DNA from: Siphonodentalium dalli
Taxonomy: Eukaryota; Mollusca; Scaphopoda; Gadilida; Siphonodentaliidae
Assembly (NCBI GenBank): GCA_032622095.1
Contig: CP136065.1
Location: 66,581,031-66,645,030 of the forward strand
Reading direction: 5' to 3'
Length of the DNA stretch: 64,000 bases
Shown: positions 11,178-60,211 of the stretch, piece by piece
Layout: each line of letters starts with the position of its first letter
Position numbering within the stretch: position 1 is the first letter of the stretch
Notes under the pieces: model-generated
What the model was told of the DNA's origin: nothing
Database searches by the model: none
Seen by the model: the letters and a program-made list of their open reading frames with translations, nothing else
Made by a program: the position numbers and the translations under genes

Positions 11178-11282
11178 TGTAATGGATAATGTTCGAAGAA
11201 TAGGGGATTCGGTAAAAGAATAGACGAGGCCCTTGCGCCGAGTCTATTCTTGACCGAATTCCCGACGCTGAGAATATTATCT
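11178..11282. repeat. Imperfect palindrome
   Basis: ATAATGTTCGAAGAATAGGG with GGATTCGGTAAAAGAATAGAC on the left pairs imperfectly with GTCTATTCTTGACCGAATTC and GAGAATATTAT on the right. The loop is GAGGCCCTTGCGCC. Confidence 0.6.
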
Positions 11283-12305
11283 GACTTAAAACCCACACAT
11301 TGAATTGTCATTGGAGCCAACTATCCATTTGGTCTGGTCCACATCTCTGTCTTGATTACCTGAATATACGCCCACAGTTCAGCACGGACAGTTATTGTTG
11401 TACTATTAAATAACGTGTAACAATAATGGCTTGTACCAAATTTCAAAACGAAATTCCCGACAGATTTTGAGAAAATTCATTTTGAAATAAAACGTGCGTC
11501 TGATCCTCAAAATTCTTGAAGCAGTGTTGCTGTCAGTTAAATGGTCATTGGAGCCTTTCACTAGTTTTGTAAAATATAGCTTTTACTCGATCGATTGGTG
11601 TTGGAACTTTAGGAATATGTTCAGGCGTTTGTGAATAATTATGGCCTGTAAATGGCATAAATTTAATTATTTTGCAAGAATCAATCATATAATTATACGG
11701 GTAGGCCAGCTGGGTAGGCCTATATATTTGAACTTGAATTAGGCAAATGCATGCCAGTAGCACCGTTGTATGTGGAGCCACATCAATGCATATTGTTGGC
11801 GTTGGAAAAGATACGAGACATACTAGCCATTGTGTGTGCATGTATCTATACGCAAGGTAACGCAATAGATGAGACGACCCAATCATTATCTTCTACCACA
11901 GGCTTTACTTGTAACGCGTTCCGGCTCCCCCCCACCGCACTACCCTTTCGTGCGCCGTCCATATACGCCCCTGCTTTACGTTATGGTATATTTTATATAG
12001 GTATATAGAATATGTTTGTTTGTCTGCATCTGCCTATATTTCCTAAACATCCCTCGATCCAGATGAACATTATATACGGGAACGGGACAACTCGGGCGGC
12101 GGGAACACAATTTTAAGAGACGACTCGGGCCGAAGACACATCACATAGCCCCTACATACATGTATGTATATCATATACCATTGTTCCCTGCATATCAACA
12201 TTTGTTTTCATTGGGCTGGAATATTTGTGACCGTTTATTCTTCATTATAATATAGGCGTATGATGCTGTATTATTTATGCAATTAAAAATCGAACTCAAC
12301 ATATA
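11283..12305. other. Intergenic DNA without recognised features
   Basis: No coding region or repeat boundary supported. Sequence ends at the A/T boundary where the Helitron-like array begins. Confidence 0.35.
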
Positions 12306-12930
12306 TCTCATATATATTTTGAAGACCTCTGTCTGTTTGTTTGTTTGTTTGTCTGTATGTCTGTCATTTATACAAATCTACGATTCTCGACCGATCGGGA
12401 CGAAACTTGGTACGTGTGTGTAGTTTGACCAGGCGGTCGACGTTGTCGTATTGGCGAGCCCGTGCGGCGCCCGCTTCGCGCATGCGCAGACGAGATCTCG
12501 GAAACGGGTGGAGCTATCGACTTGAAATTTGCTATGTGAATGTATCTTGCCCCGGATACGAATTTTATCGGGTCGCCGAGCCCGTGCGACGCCAGCTTCG
12601 CGCATGCGCAGACGAGATATCGGAAACGGGTGGAGCTATCGACTTGAAATTTGCTATGTGAATGTATCTTGCCCCGGCTACGAATTTGATCGGGTCGCCG
12701 AGCCCGTGCGACACCAGCTTCGCGCATGCGCAGACGAGATATCGGAAACGGGTGGAGCTATCGACTTGAAATTTGGTATGTGAATGTATCTTGCCCCGGT
12801 ACGAATTTTATCGGGTCGCCGAGCCCGTGCGACGCCAGCTTCGCGCAGACCAGATCTCGGAAACGGGTAGAGCTATCGACTTGAAATTTGGTTTTTGAAT
12901 AGCGCGGACAACGTCGGGCTCATCGGCTAG
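12306..12930 (+). mobile_element. Helitron-like (HINE-type) element 1
   Basis: Starts A|TCTCATATATATTTTGAAG and ends with the hairpin-like GCGCGGACAACGTCGGGC followed by TCATCGGCTAG|T. This is the Helitron signature of a 5' TC, a 3' hairpin and a CTAG end between A and T. After the start comes a TTTGTCTG microsatellite, a unique head (GACCGATCGGGACGAAACTT), then four 122-base units. Each unit contains CATGCGCAGACGAGAT (the last lacks CATGCG) and ATCGACTTGAAATTTG. It has no helicase or Rep gene, so is non-autonomous. Confidence 0.75.
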
Positions 12931-13382
12931 TCTCATATATATTTTGAATACCTCTGTTTGTCTGTCTGTCTGTATGTTTGTTTGTCTGTATGTATGTCAT
13001 TTATACAAATCTACGATTCTCGACCGATCGGGACGAAACTTGGTACGTGTGTGTAGTTTGACCAGTCGGACGTCGTTGTCGTATTGGCGAGCCCGTGTGA
13101 CGCCCGTGCAGCGCATGCGCAGACGAGATCTCGAAAACGGGTGGAGCTATCGACTTGAAATTTGCTATGTGAATGTATCTTGCCCCGGATACGAATTTTA
13201 TCGGTTCGCCGAGCCCGTGCGACGTCAGCTTCGCGCATGCGCAGACCAGATATCGGAAACGGGTAGAGCTATCGACTTGAAATTTGGTTTTTGAATAGCT
13301 CGGACAACGTCGGGCTGGGTAGAGCTATCGACTTGAAATTTGGTTTTTGAATAGCCCGGACAACGTCGGGCTCATCGGCTAG
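12931..13382 (+). mobile_element. Helitron-like element 2
   Basis: Begins TCTCATATATATTTTGAATA directly after the CTAG of element 1. It has two 122-base internal units. The 3' end is partly duplicated: GAGCTATCGACTTGAAATTTGG through CAACGTCGGGCT occurs twice before the final CATCGGCTAG. Stem in the last copy is GCCCGG...TCGGGC. Confidence 0.75.
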
Positions 13383-14119
13383 TCTCATATATATTTTGAA
13401 GACCTCTGTATGTTTGTGTGTCTGTCTGTCTGTCTGTCTGTCTGTCATTAATACAAATCTACGATTCTCGACCGATCGGGACGAAACTTGGTACGTGTGT
13501 GTAGTTTGACCAGGCGGTGAACGTTGTCGTATTGGCGAGCCCGTGCGACACCAGCTTCGCGCATGCGCAGACGAGATCTCGGAAACGGGTGGAGCTATCG
13601 ACTTGAAATTTGCTATGTGAATGTATCTTGCCCCGGATACGAATTTTATCGGGTCGCCGAGTCCGTGCGACGCCAGCTTCGCGCATGCGCAGACCAGATC
13701 TCGGAAACGGGTAGAGCTATCGACTTGAAATTTTGTTTTTGAATCGTTGTCGTATTGGCGAGCACGTGCGGCGCCCGCTTCGCGCATGCGCAGACGAGAT
13801 CTCGGAAACGGGTGGAGCTATCGACTTGAAATTTGCTATGTGAATGTATCTTGCCCCGGATACGAATTTTATCGGGTCGCCGAGCCCGTGCGACACCAGC
13901 TTCGCGCATGCGCAGACGAGATCTCGGAAACGGGTGGAGCTATCGACTTGAAATTTGCTATGTGAATGTATCTTGCCCCGGGTACGATTTTTATCGGGTC
14001 GCCGAGTCCGTGCGACGCCAGCTTCGCGCGTGCGCAGACCAGATCTCGGAAACGGGTAGAGCTATCGACTTGAAATTTTGTTTTTGAATAGCCCGGACAA
14101 CGTCGGGCTCATCGGCTAG
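13383..14119 (+). mobile_element. Helitron-like element 3
   Basis: Starts TCTCATATATATTTTGAAGA and ends GCCCGGACAACGTCGGGC TCATCGGCTAG. It holds five 122-base units (CATGCGC or CGTGCGC near 13561, 13683, 13782, 13904 and 14028). At 13745 an internal restart of the head sequence (CGTTGTCGTATTGGCGAGC) shows that one unit block was inserted by unequal exchange. Confidence 0.75.
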
Positions 14120-14493
14120 TCTCATATATATTTGGAAGACCTCTGTCTGTTTGTCTGTTTGTTTGTTTGTCATTTATACAAATCTACGATTCTCGACCGA
14201 TCGGGACGAAACTTGGTACGTGTGTGTAGTTTGACCAGGCGGTGGACGTTGTCGTATTTGCGAGCCCGTGCGGCGCCCGCTTCGCGCATGCGCAGACGAG
14301 ATCTCGGAAACGGGTGGAGCTATCGACTTGAAATTTGCTATGTGAATGTATCTTGCCCCGGATACGAATTTTATCGGGTCGCCGAGCCCGTGCGACGCCA
14401 GGAAATTTGGGTTTTGAATAGCCCGGACAACGTCGGCATCGACTTGAAATTTGGTTTTTGAATAGCCCGGACAACGTCGGGCTAATCGGCTAG
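14120..14493 (+). mobile_element. Helitron-like element 4 (shortest)
   Basis: Starts TCTCATATATATTTGGAAGA. It has one complete 122-base unit, then two tail copies of TTTTTGAATAGCCCGGACAA-type sequence, ending GGGCTAATCGGCTAG. It lacks the additional units of elements 1 and 3. Confidence 0.72.
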
Positions 14494-15227
14494 TCTATTA
14501 TATATTAAGATATGTCTGGGTCTGTGTGTGTGTCTGTAATCGATGGACTCGAAAACGGCCGAGCCGATTTCGATGAAACTTGGTATGTGGGAGTATTTTC
14601 GGCCGGGGAGTGACATAGGCCTATTAATTTGCCTGTGCGACGTGACCTTGACCTTGAAATCGGGTAATTTCAAGGTCAAACGCCCGAATATCACGGGATT
14701 TCGATGAAACTTGGTATGTGGGGGTACCTTCGGCCGGGGAGTGGCATAAACCTATTAATTTGCCCGTGCGACGTGACATTGACCTTGAAATCGGGTCATT
14801 TCAAGGTCAAACGCCCGAATATCACGGGATTTCGATGAAAATTGGTGTCTAGGGATACTTTCGTATGGGGAGTCTCATAAGCATATTCATTTGCCCGTGC
14901 GACGTCACATTGACCTTGAAATCAGGTCAATTCAAGGTAAAATCGCGAATTTTGATGGGATTTCGACGAAATTTGATACATGGGGTTACTTTTGTCCACT
15001 GAGTGTTTTGGACGGGTCAAATCGTTACCCCGACCTCACATTGACCTTCAAAATGATCAATTCGAGGTCAAATCGGGTAAAACCGGATGGATTTCGACGG
15101 GTACTTTTGTCGGGTACTTTTGTCCGGGCAGTGTTTCGGACGGGTCAAATCGTGACCCCACCTGACATTGACCTTCAAAATGGACAATTCAAGGTCAAAG
15201 CCCGGACGAAGTCGGGTCACCTTCTAG
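14494..15227 (+). mobile_element. Helitron-like element 5, different subfamily
   Basis: Follows element 4 without a gap: TCTATTATATATTAAGATAT, a GTGTGTGTCTG microsatellite, then about five units of roughly 130 bases built round CATTGACCTTGAAATC and GGGATTTCGATGAAA. Ends GCCCGGACGAAGTCGGG TCACCTTCTAG before a (TA)n run. The architecture matches elements 1-4 although the internal unit is a different sequence. Confidence 0.72.
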
Positions 15228-16065
15228 TATATATATATATATATAGAAAATTATTTAAGCCTCCTCTCATAGAACCAAGACATTAAGCTATTTGGTGATT
15301 GGAGTGTTGTGTGAAATTATTAATTATTCTAGCAGTTCTTGGTACGGTACGGAAAGGGACAATAAAGAATTTTTTTTCTTCAAATTTTCAAACTCTCAAA
15401 TGTATTAAAACCCATTGTTTTTATCGTCTTTTAATAATTGCTCAGATTCTATATGTATATACAATGAAGAGGATACTTAAAATTCGCGATTTTTCGCAAG
15501 ATAGATCCAGAGAAATTCTTTATTGAAAATATCTTGCAATTTTGGCTGGATTTATGCAAAACGTGCGTCTACCCCTTAAAATAGACGTGACAACAGTGGG
15601 TGGCCGGGGATGAATCACACCCGTTGCAACTTTGGCCAAAATGACAAATGGAATTTCCCTGATATGACAATTTCAGTCTGCTTTGGTTTGGGAAGGGGTG
15701 TGGTTAGTTATAATTCAGTTGTAATTTCCACGTTGTACACCGCAATTTAACGGAGACTTAGCCGAGAACGATTATGGTAGTCACCTCCCTGAGCACAAGC
15801 CAGCAATCTGGAAAAAATGGGACAATCGTTAGCCATGGCATATCATAAGTAGCACTAAAAGTACTAGATCTACTACACAATATGTTATGTTCTGTATGGA
15901 GCACCCCATCATAAATGGGTAGATAACAAACATTTCTAAAATGTGAGCTTAAAATACTTATTAAAATTAGATAGCTGTGCACAATCAATTTGAGTCTGTA
16001 TTGATTTTTTCGACTAAATTCTCATGTAAAAATACACTCTCCAAAAATTGTCGAACAAATATATT
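15228..16065. other. (TA)n tract and intergenic DNA without recognised features
   Basis: The first 17 bases are a TA microsatellite continuing from the Helitron-like end. The remainder is AT-rich with no supportable exon. Confidence 0.4.
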
Positions 16066-17006
16066 TAAAGGCCCACTTAAAGGTACTCAATCCGAACAGA
16101 GGGTCCCCATCTCAACAGATTCCAACAACAACAATCCGATCAGAGGGTCCTATATTACTATTTCTTTGGCTTTGGGGGTAAAAAATATTTGATTCGAGTC
16201 GAGGAACCCATCAAACAAAGCTCAGAGTTATTAGATATTTATTTTTGAAATTTGTTATTTACTCGAGATGAGTACTAATAATTGCCTTCAACTGCCGTAA
16301 TCTGCTCGGGATGTGTACACCAAAATCTATTCAAACAGACAAGGATGGATTACTCTAAAATCAAGTGGTAATAATAACGCAATCAATTTTGACTGAGTTT
16401 TGGGCCAGAAAGTATTCCCGATAATGAAAAATAATAGATTTCTAAAATCGATATCTAACAAATCTGAGCTTTGATGGGTGACTTCCTCGACTCGAATCAA
16501 ATATTTTTGACCCCCGCGAAGCCATTGAAATAGTAATTGAGAGGAGTTTTATCGGATTGAGTACATTTAATTTTAGAGTCACCGGTTATGTTTTTATAAT
16601 GCCTTAATACCAATCTATGCCATCAATATAATTAAAATAAACAATTCATCACCATTTGGAACGTCTGTGTCTCAGAAGGTGCCCATAGAGAAATAGAACA
16701 CAGATTTCACCCGTTATGGCTCACAGAGTGCGACATAATTCAAACTAAAAAAATATATTCAATGGAAGGGGAATAACTCTATATCTTAAGATATAGATTT
16801 ATTCCCTCCCATTGAAAATAATGAAACTTTAGCACATAACAGTCTGTTTCTCTACAAAAAATATGTTCACAGTTTATTACACCGAATAAGTTGATAATAC
16901 AATGTTTTGGAGCTTCCTCTTTCAAATGGTATGTAATGTGGCATATATAATTATATTTTATATAAAATAAAAAATGACCTGGGGTTTGAAAATTAAGTGG
17001 GCTTTT
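16066..17006. mobile_element. Inverted-repeat element with internal fold-backs
   Basis: TTAAAGGCCCACTTAA at the left pairs with TTAAGTGGGCTTTTAA at the right. Inside, about 16137-16213 is inverted at 16465-16560 (ATATTTGATTCGAGTCGAGG against CCTCGACTCGAATCAAATAT). A separate hairpin at about 16755-16823 centres on TATATCTTAAGATATA. No coding sequence, no clear target duplication, so class unknown. Confidence 0.6.
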
Positions 17007-17820
17007 AAGGTCATTAAGGAATATAATACGGCAACTACTAGCACTTAAAATCTAGGGATGCAACATTAGATGTCATTAACCCATTAATAGAATTTCGATA
17101 TTAATTGAATTAATAAATTGCGAAGGACAAACAGACATGCGGACAAACATATTAATTTTATAGTGACAGTTACAGTACACATTTTAGCACAGCCTCTGTG
17201 TTTTCCCAGAGAAAAAAAAAATGGCCGCCGTTATCACGCTTGATTTGTGAAAACAGATATTTTATTGCATATATTGCTCAGCAGGGTACAAAATAGAATG
17301 ATAATGGCCGACGATATGAGAAAATTAAAAGGTTGACATCGAAACCGAGCTGAACAATTGTTGCGGTTCCGTTCGTTCTGCAAGTAAAGTATACAGTAAG
17401 TTCACGATCTGACATTCTCAATCTCATTCTCAATCTCAGTGTCTGGCAAATGTCAGATTACTGAGAATTTAGCTACAAAGTACAATAGCTTTGTTCGGAT
17501 AACCTTGGTGAATTCAACTATATTTTCTACTTTCATACTGGCTGTTTTTTCGATAATAAACTAGAAGCGATAATTTGCCCATCGAAATTACAATTTACAC
17601 TAATTACAGGTCTTGCAGTTGCACTTGCACTAAGTTGCAGTCTCCACACTGACACAGGTGCCAAATTAGCTAATTTGAGCTCAATGAGTGAATGACAATG
17701 CAGCTAAATTGAGCTAAATTTTTAATATGATTTAAGTCCATTTCCTCAGTTCAACATATATTATGAATTATCGCTGCAGGAATTGATACTTAAATCTGTG
17801 TCTAGGTGACGGTCTTCCAT
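17007..17820. other. Intergenic DNA; possible promoter-like patch
   Basis: Around 17215-17390 the sequence is somewhat richer in GC (ATGGCCGCCGTTATCACGC; GTTGCGGTTCCGTTCGTTCTG) than its surroundings. That could be a promoter or a 5' UTR exon of SUPT20H, but nothing decides it. Confidence 0.2.
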
Positions 17821-17822
17821 AG

Positions 17823-17960
17823 CAGATGAGGTCATGCAGAATGAGGTCGCAAGAGGATAAATTTGGTGATGCTAGTTGCTAGCCATCTGTGCAGTGTTAC
17901 ATCACTAAATTCACTGTGTGGGGACCTCATTCCGCAAATGACAGGCACACTAAACTCAGG
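17823..17960. mobile_element. hAT-like palindromic MITE fragment, family C
   Basis: GCAGAATGAGGTCGCAAGAG pairs with TGTGGGGACCTCATTCCGC. The right end CAAATGACAGGCACACTAAA CTCAGGCTT is the other orientation of the left end of copies at 26346 and 43498. Confidence 0.65.
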
Positions 17961-18012
17961 CTTTATGGTCATAGCCATTTTCAGCATCTTCCCGAAAATT
18001 GTGCGCACCAAG

Positions 18013-18643
18013 TAGTGATGGGCGGTTAACCGAGAAAACAACTCGGTTTCGGTTTTAAACAATACCGACCGAAAACGGACCGACGTGATTCTGCTCCAAC
18101 CGACGTTACGGTTTTTTTTGTATGTTTATTTTTCACTTGAATCGACTTGATAGTTGATACTGTTGGTTGATACTGTTGTCAAATTATCGGCCCCCCATGT
18201 TCAATAATGTTTTGGAATGTGTCAATTTTGATTCGGCCACCGTGTTGTTATCATTATGGTAAGCGACCGTTTTGTTATTTTTCGACAGTCGCGTGAACAC
18301 TCCGACAAAAAAGGCCCTGTTGGTGCTATTTTATGCACTTCGAATGTGCCGAGCGATGCCCGCTTAAAAGTTTAAGACACCTAGCAAACATGAACCCATC
18401 TATGCGTGACTGTTTAATTTGAACTTATGTTTAAATTTTATTCCATTCAGGGACAAATATATATTAGCCAGCATCAAGGCGAGTCTTGTGATGTAATTCA
18501 AATGCTTTCGATCAAACAATCTTCTCAACACATATACGCAATCTTCTTCAAAAAACCGAAACGAAAACCGAGAGTCAACTCTTTTAGTCCAAACCGAAAC
18601 TGAAACCGTAACCGAGTCAAAATTTCAAAACCGCCCATCACTA
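18013..18643. mobile_element. hAT-like non-autonomous element, 631 bases
   Basis: Terminal inverted repeat TAGTGATGGGCGGTT (complement at the right end) and an exact 8-base duplication GCACCAAG at 18005-18012 and 18644-18651. AACCGA/TCGGTT motifs cluster at both ends, as expected for subterminal transposase-binding repeats of hAT elements. No transposase frame remains. Confidence 0.85.
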
Positions 18644-18659
18644 GCACCAAGGCTTTTTA

Positions 18660-19564
18660 TTCCGGTTTTATAATAAATAAAAACATGTATCCCGCATTGA
18701 TATAAAACTTACCCAACATATGGCACACAGAAAAAAATTGCGATTGTACGTATAATTTATTTAACTCAAACAATCAAACAACAATAGGCGAGAATTTTGT
18801 ATACAAACAATGACGTCACAGCGACCACTTGTGTTGGCTGCTGGTAGGCAAAACAAAGGCCACAGAAACACAATGATGTCTTGCAAAACATCCTATACTT
18901 TCGTCTTATACATGAAATATTTAACGTAAAGTTCTTCCAGTGGCACAATAACATATTTGTATGTGAACACTGGCGCGGATTATAATCATAACTGACAATT
19001 TTGTGACAATTTGGAGGATATTTCGACACATGGTCAGGCCGTTACTGCGGATGTTATTGTTTTGTATTTGGTAAATTCGCCCGGGTGTTTCCATTTACCA
19101 GCACACACACTCGATATATAAAATGCATCACCAAGTTCAAGTATTTGGTTGCAATTGTGTCCACCATGCATGTGGTATTATCGATAAGCAATTGATAATT
19201 AAATAATTGATTAATATTGCCGTTATCAATTATTTTTGATCTGCCAGTGTGAACCTGGCGTTATTACTGGTGCGATCGCGCGCCTACCACTTGCGTAATT
19301 TGAATTCCATGTACGCATTTTTTCCGATGATGATCAAATTAAAATGTGTTCATCTAATCATGAGCACTCTCTCAAATCTGCAGCACATCAGTTAGTCATA
19401 TACAGTAACTTTACTTACCTGTGACACAGACAGTGAGTGCATGGCAGTCTGTTTAAGTTATAATATAACTGAAGATTCTCTTGAATGTTGTTGAGCTGGT
19501 CCCAATTGGGTAGAGGGTTTGTCAATAAATAAACTTAAAATACTGATACCAGTAGTTGAACTTT
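18660..19564. other. Intergenic DNA without recognised features
   Basis: AT-rich. The open frame on the minus strand at 18766-19029 has no recognisable motif. Confidence 0.35.
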
Positions 19565-19978
19565 ATGCATGTATTATCTATCTATCTATCTACTTGATAC
19601 TCCATCGCCCTCAATGTGCTGAGGATTATGTGGAGGTCCAGGTGCTACCACGGCCGAGTAACTTTATAACCCTGTGGTGACTCCAGTAGCGTTCTTTAAT
19701 GTGCACACACCGAGGCGTGTACACGGGTCAGCCATTAATGTCCGAGCCCGATCGGACAGCGTACTCACCCATGACAACATACCTGGACAAGCGTTGTAAT
19801 GGAGGGAAGTTGTCATTTTTGCATTCGGATCTTTATTCAGTGATCTGAATGAGACTTTTCAGCCTGACAAACTTGGTATCTGACCGAGTTCTGATTTTTG
19901 TCAGAATACCCTGACCAGGTTGCGATCCCCGGTCCGATAGCACGAGAGACCAGTACGCTACCTCTCGGCCACCACTGA
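19565..19978 (-). mobile_element. tRNA-derived SINE
   Basis: On the minus strand the head near 19976 reads TGGCCGAGAGGTAGCG (tRNA-like A box), followed by GGGGATCGCAACC (B-box-like) about 40 bases on. The body contains CACATTAAAGAACGC and the tail is (TAGA)n, seen as TATCTATCTATCTATC at 19575-19591 on the + strand. This layout of A box, B box, body and short-repeat tail is that of a Pol III SINE mobilised by a LINE. Confidence 0.75.
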
Positions 19979-19989
19979 AATCATTACAT

Positions 19990-21480
19990 GAGAAGTACTA
20001 GTACACATTTACTTGGCATTTGACTAAATTGAGGCTGTTTTTTGTGCAAAATAAAATATATTTTTCAGGAGAGCAATTTGCCCTCCTAAGCAAGTCTCGG
20101 GAAGGCGATTTTTTGCCACCCTGGATTTTCCTTAACAACATGCCTGTGTTTACGTATATTTGTATACATGGAATGACATCGGATTTGATCAATTAAATAT
20201 TATTTATCTGAAATCTAAGTCATATATATATACCCCTCAAATTGGCCTCATTATCACCATCTTAACAATGAAGCTACATTTTATTTTGTGTAAGTATCAT
20301 TGTCAAACGACACATTGAAAGCTGTTGATAACTCACCCAATTTTGTGTTTGTTTTTTTTTGCGACAAAAGATTTGGACAAAATCAACTTACATACAACCT
20401 GATTATAATATTATTTCATAATTTAAAAAAGTAATAATAAATAAGTTACAGATATGATGTTTTGATCTAGTGACAGACAGAACTATCCCTCAAAACTTCT
20501 CAAAATTACACAAAGACTAACAACACACATCATTGCAAATCAAATGTTTTTTGTGCAATAAATGACACTGCAAGAAATTGGGGCAACATTATGTTGGCTA
20601 GGGGAATGCATTAGTCATATGTACATTGGGTAAACGGTTTTTATAAATAAAACTGAAAATGCGGCCGAAAATACAAGTAAGCCTAAATAGGCGACCGATA
20701 TAACAGTATGAGTTGGAAAGACGAAGACCGAAATGTTAGACAAAGTATGTGATGATTTTATCTGTTCAGTGCGAACAGGGAGATATTTTGAACTTTTAAC
20801 ATTTTGAATATACCGGTGACAGTTTGTTTTTGCATAAATTGACACAATAAAAGATAATTCACTTTATAAAAGTCTTATTCCATGTTACTCTCCAGATAAT
20901 AAAGACTGAGGGTTTGCCTATGCGATGATGGTACAAATTGTCTCCAATAATAAATTAGAAATAAATACCTGTCTCCCTCATGGTTAAAATTGGCCATAAA
21001 TAATAAAAATAAATACCTGCCTCCCTCATCACTCCAAAAAAAAAAACACCTTATCAGGAATAGACTAACATTAGTAACATGGAACACTCTTTTCAACAGT
21101 GAATATTATTAGGTGTATTTTGGAGTGCAAATTTTACCAAACTAGGGTATGTGTTCAGTCTACCACCTGACATCATGACTATGTGTGGCAGTCATGCAGA
21201 AGATGACTACCCTGTGTTAGTGTCCGAAATCAACCCAAAGGAATTTGAAGGGCCCACAAGAGGGTGTTTCCTATGTGGCAAATCCTAAAGGTTGAGTTTT
21301 TATCTCATTTTAAACCGTCGGAATTCTAAAATTACATCACAGTAATGGAGTACCGTACACATGTACCTTATTACAGATCATTCTACATATATTTTCAGTG
21401 ACGAAAGGCAGCTTTCCAAAAAAGGAACCAGGTCAATTTTCACACTAACAAGATAGAGTAATTCCCTAAGTATATCACCC
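19990..21480. other. Intergenic DNA without recognised genes
   Basis: Contains a small direct repeat near 20945-21030 (AATAAATACCTGYCTCCCTCAT twice). No exon supported. Confidence 0.35.
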
Positions 21481-21488
21481 TTCAACCA

Positions 21489-21596
21489 CACTGAGAGCTT
21501 TCTGATGAATGGCAGCAAGCCATATTTCCGACTAAATCCTGAAAAATTTCCCATAATTCTACTGTGGTTCAGAGGTTGATTATTTAGGACATTACT
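21489..21596. mobile_element. Tc1/mariner-like MITE, family A, copy 4 (right half only)
   Basis: ACTGAGAGCTTTCTGATGAA through GATTATTTAGGACATTACTA matches the right arm of the 2321-2533 palindrome. The left arm is absent. Confidence 0.75.
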
Positions 21597-22164
21597 AGTA
21601 CTCTAGTACTCTACATGTAGGACTACTGTCATTTGGAAATTATTTGTATTTAGTTAATACTGAGCCAATGTCTGCAGCCCTTGAAATTGACATTTTTCGT
21701 CTGCGGCATTTCTTTAGAATTGCATTAAATTCTATATTGTTTTTATGGCTTTTTCTACAGCATCGCCTTTTATCATAGCTAAATTTCGAGGACTGTGTCT
21801 GTCATTTACCATGTCAAATCAATGTTGTACACAAGGCACCTAATATATAGAACTGCAAAGCATATGAATGTGGAGAATGTTATTGCATAATTTTTTTAAT
21901 GCTCACTGTTACAACGAGATCTATCAGAAATAAAATAAAAATTTACTTAGGTGAGTTAGGACAACATGACAACTTTCACAGAAGAATGCAGTAGAAGGAT
22001 ATGCACTACGTTTATGACTGAACTATAATTTACAACTGGTAAACAGAACAAAACTATCAAACTAGCCTTGAGTACAATCATTGATGAGCGAATGGATGTT
22101 CATATGGGGCTTTACCTTCACAATATTCAAGCAAACCGCAACTTTACCGATTAAAAACAAAATC

Positions 22165-22338
22165 GACGGTAATGAAAAATGTTTCAATTGATTATCTTAT
22201 TATATATAAGAAAATATTGATATAAAATCAATATTAATTGACAGAAGTATTTCCGGACAGGTGTCTTCGACTAATATTTGTTATTTTATACTCAGAAACT
22301 ATATAAAACGTATTATGGAAGAGATAATCCATCTTTAG
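22165..22338. mobile_element. Foldback MITE, family E, half copy
   Basis: Matches the right arms of the elements at 327-846 and 38458-38833: CAATATTAATTGACAGAAGTA, TTTTATACTCAGAAACTATA, and the end ATCCATCTTTAG. No matching left arm was found. It lies about 190 bases upstream of the first SUPT20H exon. Confidence 0.6.
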
Positions 22339-22527
22339 TTGTTGAGTTTGTCACACAATTTAACAGAAGACTTAACAAAATGACCTATGATCAGACTGCA
22401 AACCATAACCTTGGTAATTTCAGGTCTACAAAATGAGTTACATGTAACTGTTGAATTGTTTTGCGTAAGAACTGGAAAAATTATTTCTGAATAAAATGTA
22501 TATCACTGCTGTTATCATTTATTTCAG

Positions 22528-59491
<36,964 letters not shown>

Positions 59492-59854
59492 GTAACATAT
59501 TTATATATGCAACCAAAACATCATCACCCAACAACCGGTGCAGGCAATACAAGGTAACATATTTATATATGCAACCAAAACATCATCACCCAACAACCGG
59601 TGCAGGCAATACAAGGTAACATATTTATATATGCAACCAAAACATCATCACCCAACAACCGGTGCAGGCAATACAAGGTAACATATTTATATATGCAACC
59701 AAAACATCATCACCCAACAACCGGTGCAGGCAATACAAGGTAACATATTTATATATGCAACCAAAACATCATCACCCAACAACCGGTGCAGGCAATACAA
59801 GGTAACATATTTATATATGCAATCAAAATGTCACACAACAATCAGTGCAGTCCG

Positions 59855-59945
59855 TCCGTCTCAACTGAATGGAATCAATTTTGATATGTAAGTTTACTAG
59901 CCCAAGTCAAATTTGAATCTGGGTTCTGCCTGCCCTTAATTGGAA
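59855..59945. repeat. Family D repeat fragment
   Basis: GTCCGTCCGTCTCAACTGAA TGGAATCAATTTTGATATG and GTTTACTAGCCC match the family at 25397. Confidence 0.5.
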
Positions 59946-60119
59946 TTAGCACGTGCCAACTCATATTTCCTCTGCTTTTACCCAGACATTGCCTATTGCC
60001 TAGTCTAATTCCCAGGGTTGCTTTATATTAACACAATATTTACAATCAATAGGAGCAGCCTCGGGTTATAAACCTTTGACTTTCATTTTTATACACACGT
60101 TTTTAAAAAATGTGACGTA

Positions 60120-60211
60120 TTATGTTATTTCTCCGTCCATTTGCATTTTCGTTTCCGGATGATAACTTTAGTAAGTCTGAACTGAATGGAATGAAATTTG
60201 GTTTGTGAAAT
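60120..60211. repeat. Family D repeat, interrupted
   Basis: TATTATGTTATTTCTCCGTC through GGTTTGTGA matches 30005-30110, then stops where the large element starts, so it appears to be the insertion target. Confidence 0.55.

Noticed and set aside
12341-14474. Many overlapping open frames on both strands (60-172 codons) with shared phrases
   Set aside because: They are translations of the 122-base internal units of the Helitron-like array. The same nucleotides are open in several frames on both strands, with no start context or conserved family.
17215-17400. Promoter or 5' UTR exon of SUPT20H
   Set aside because: The GC-richer patch with ATGGCCGCC is suggestive, but a TATA box, initiator and donor could not be tied to the acceptor at 22527. 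Transcript data would be required.
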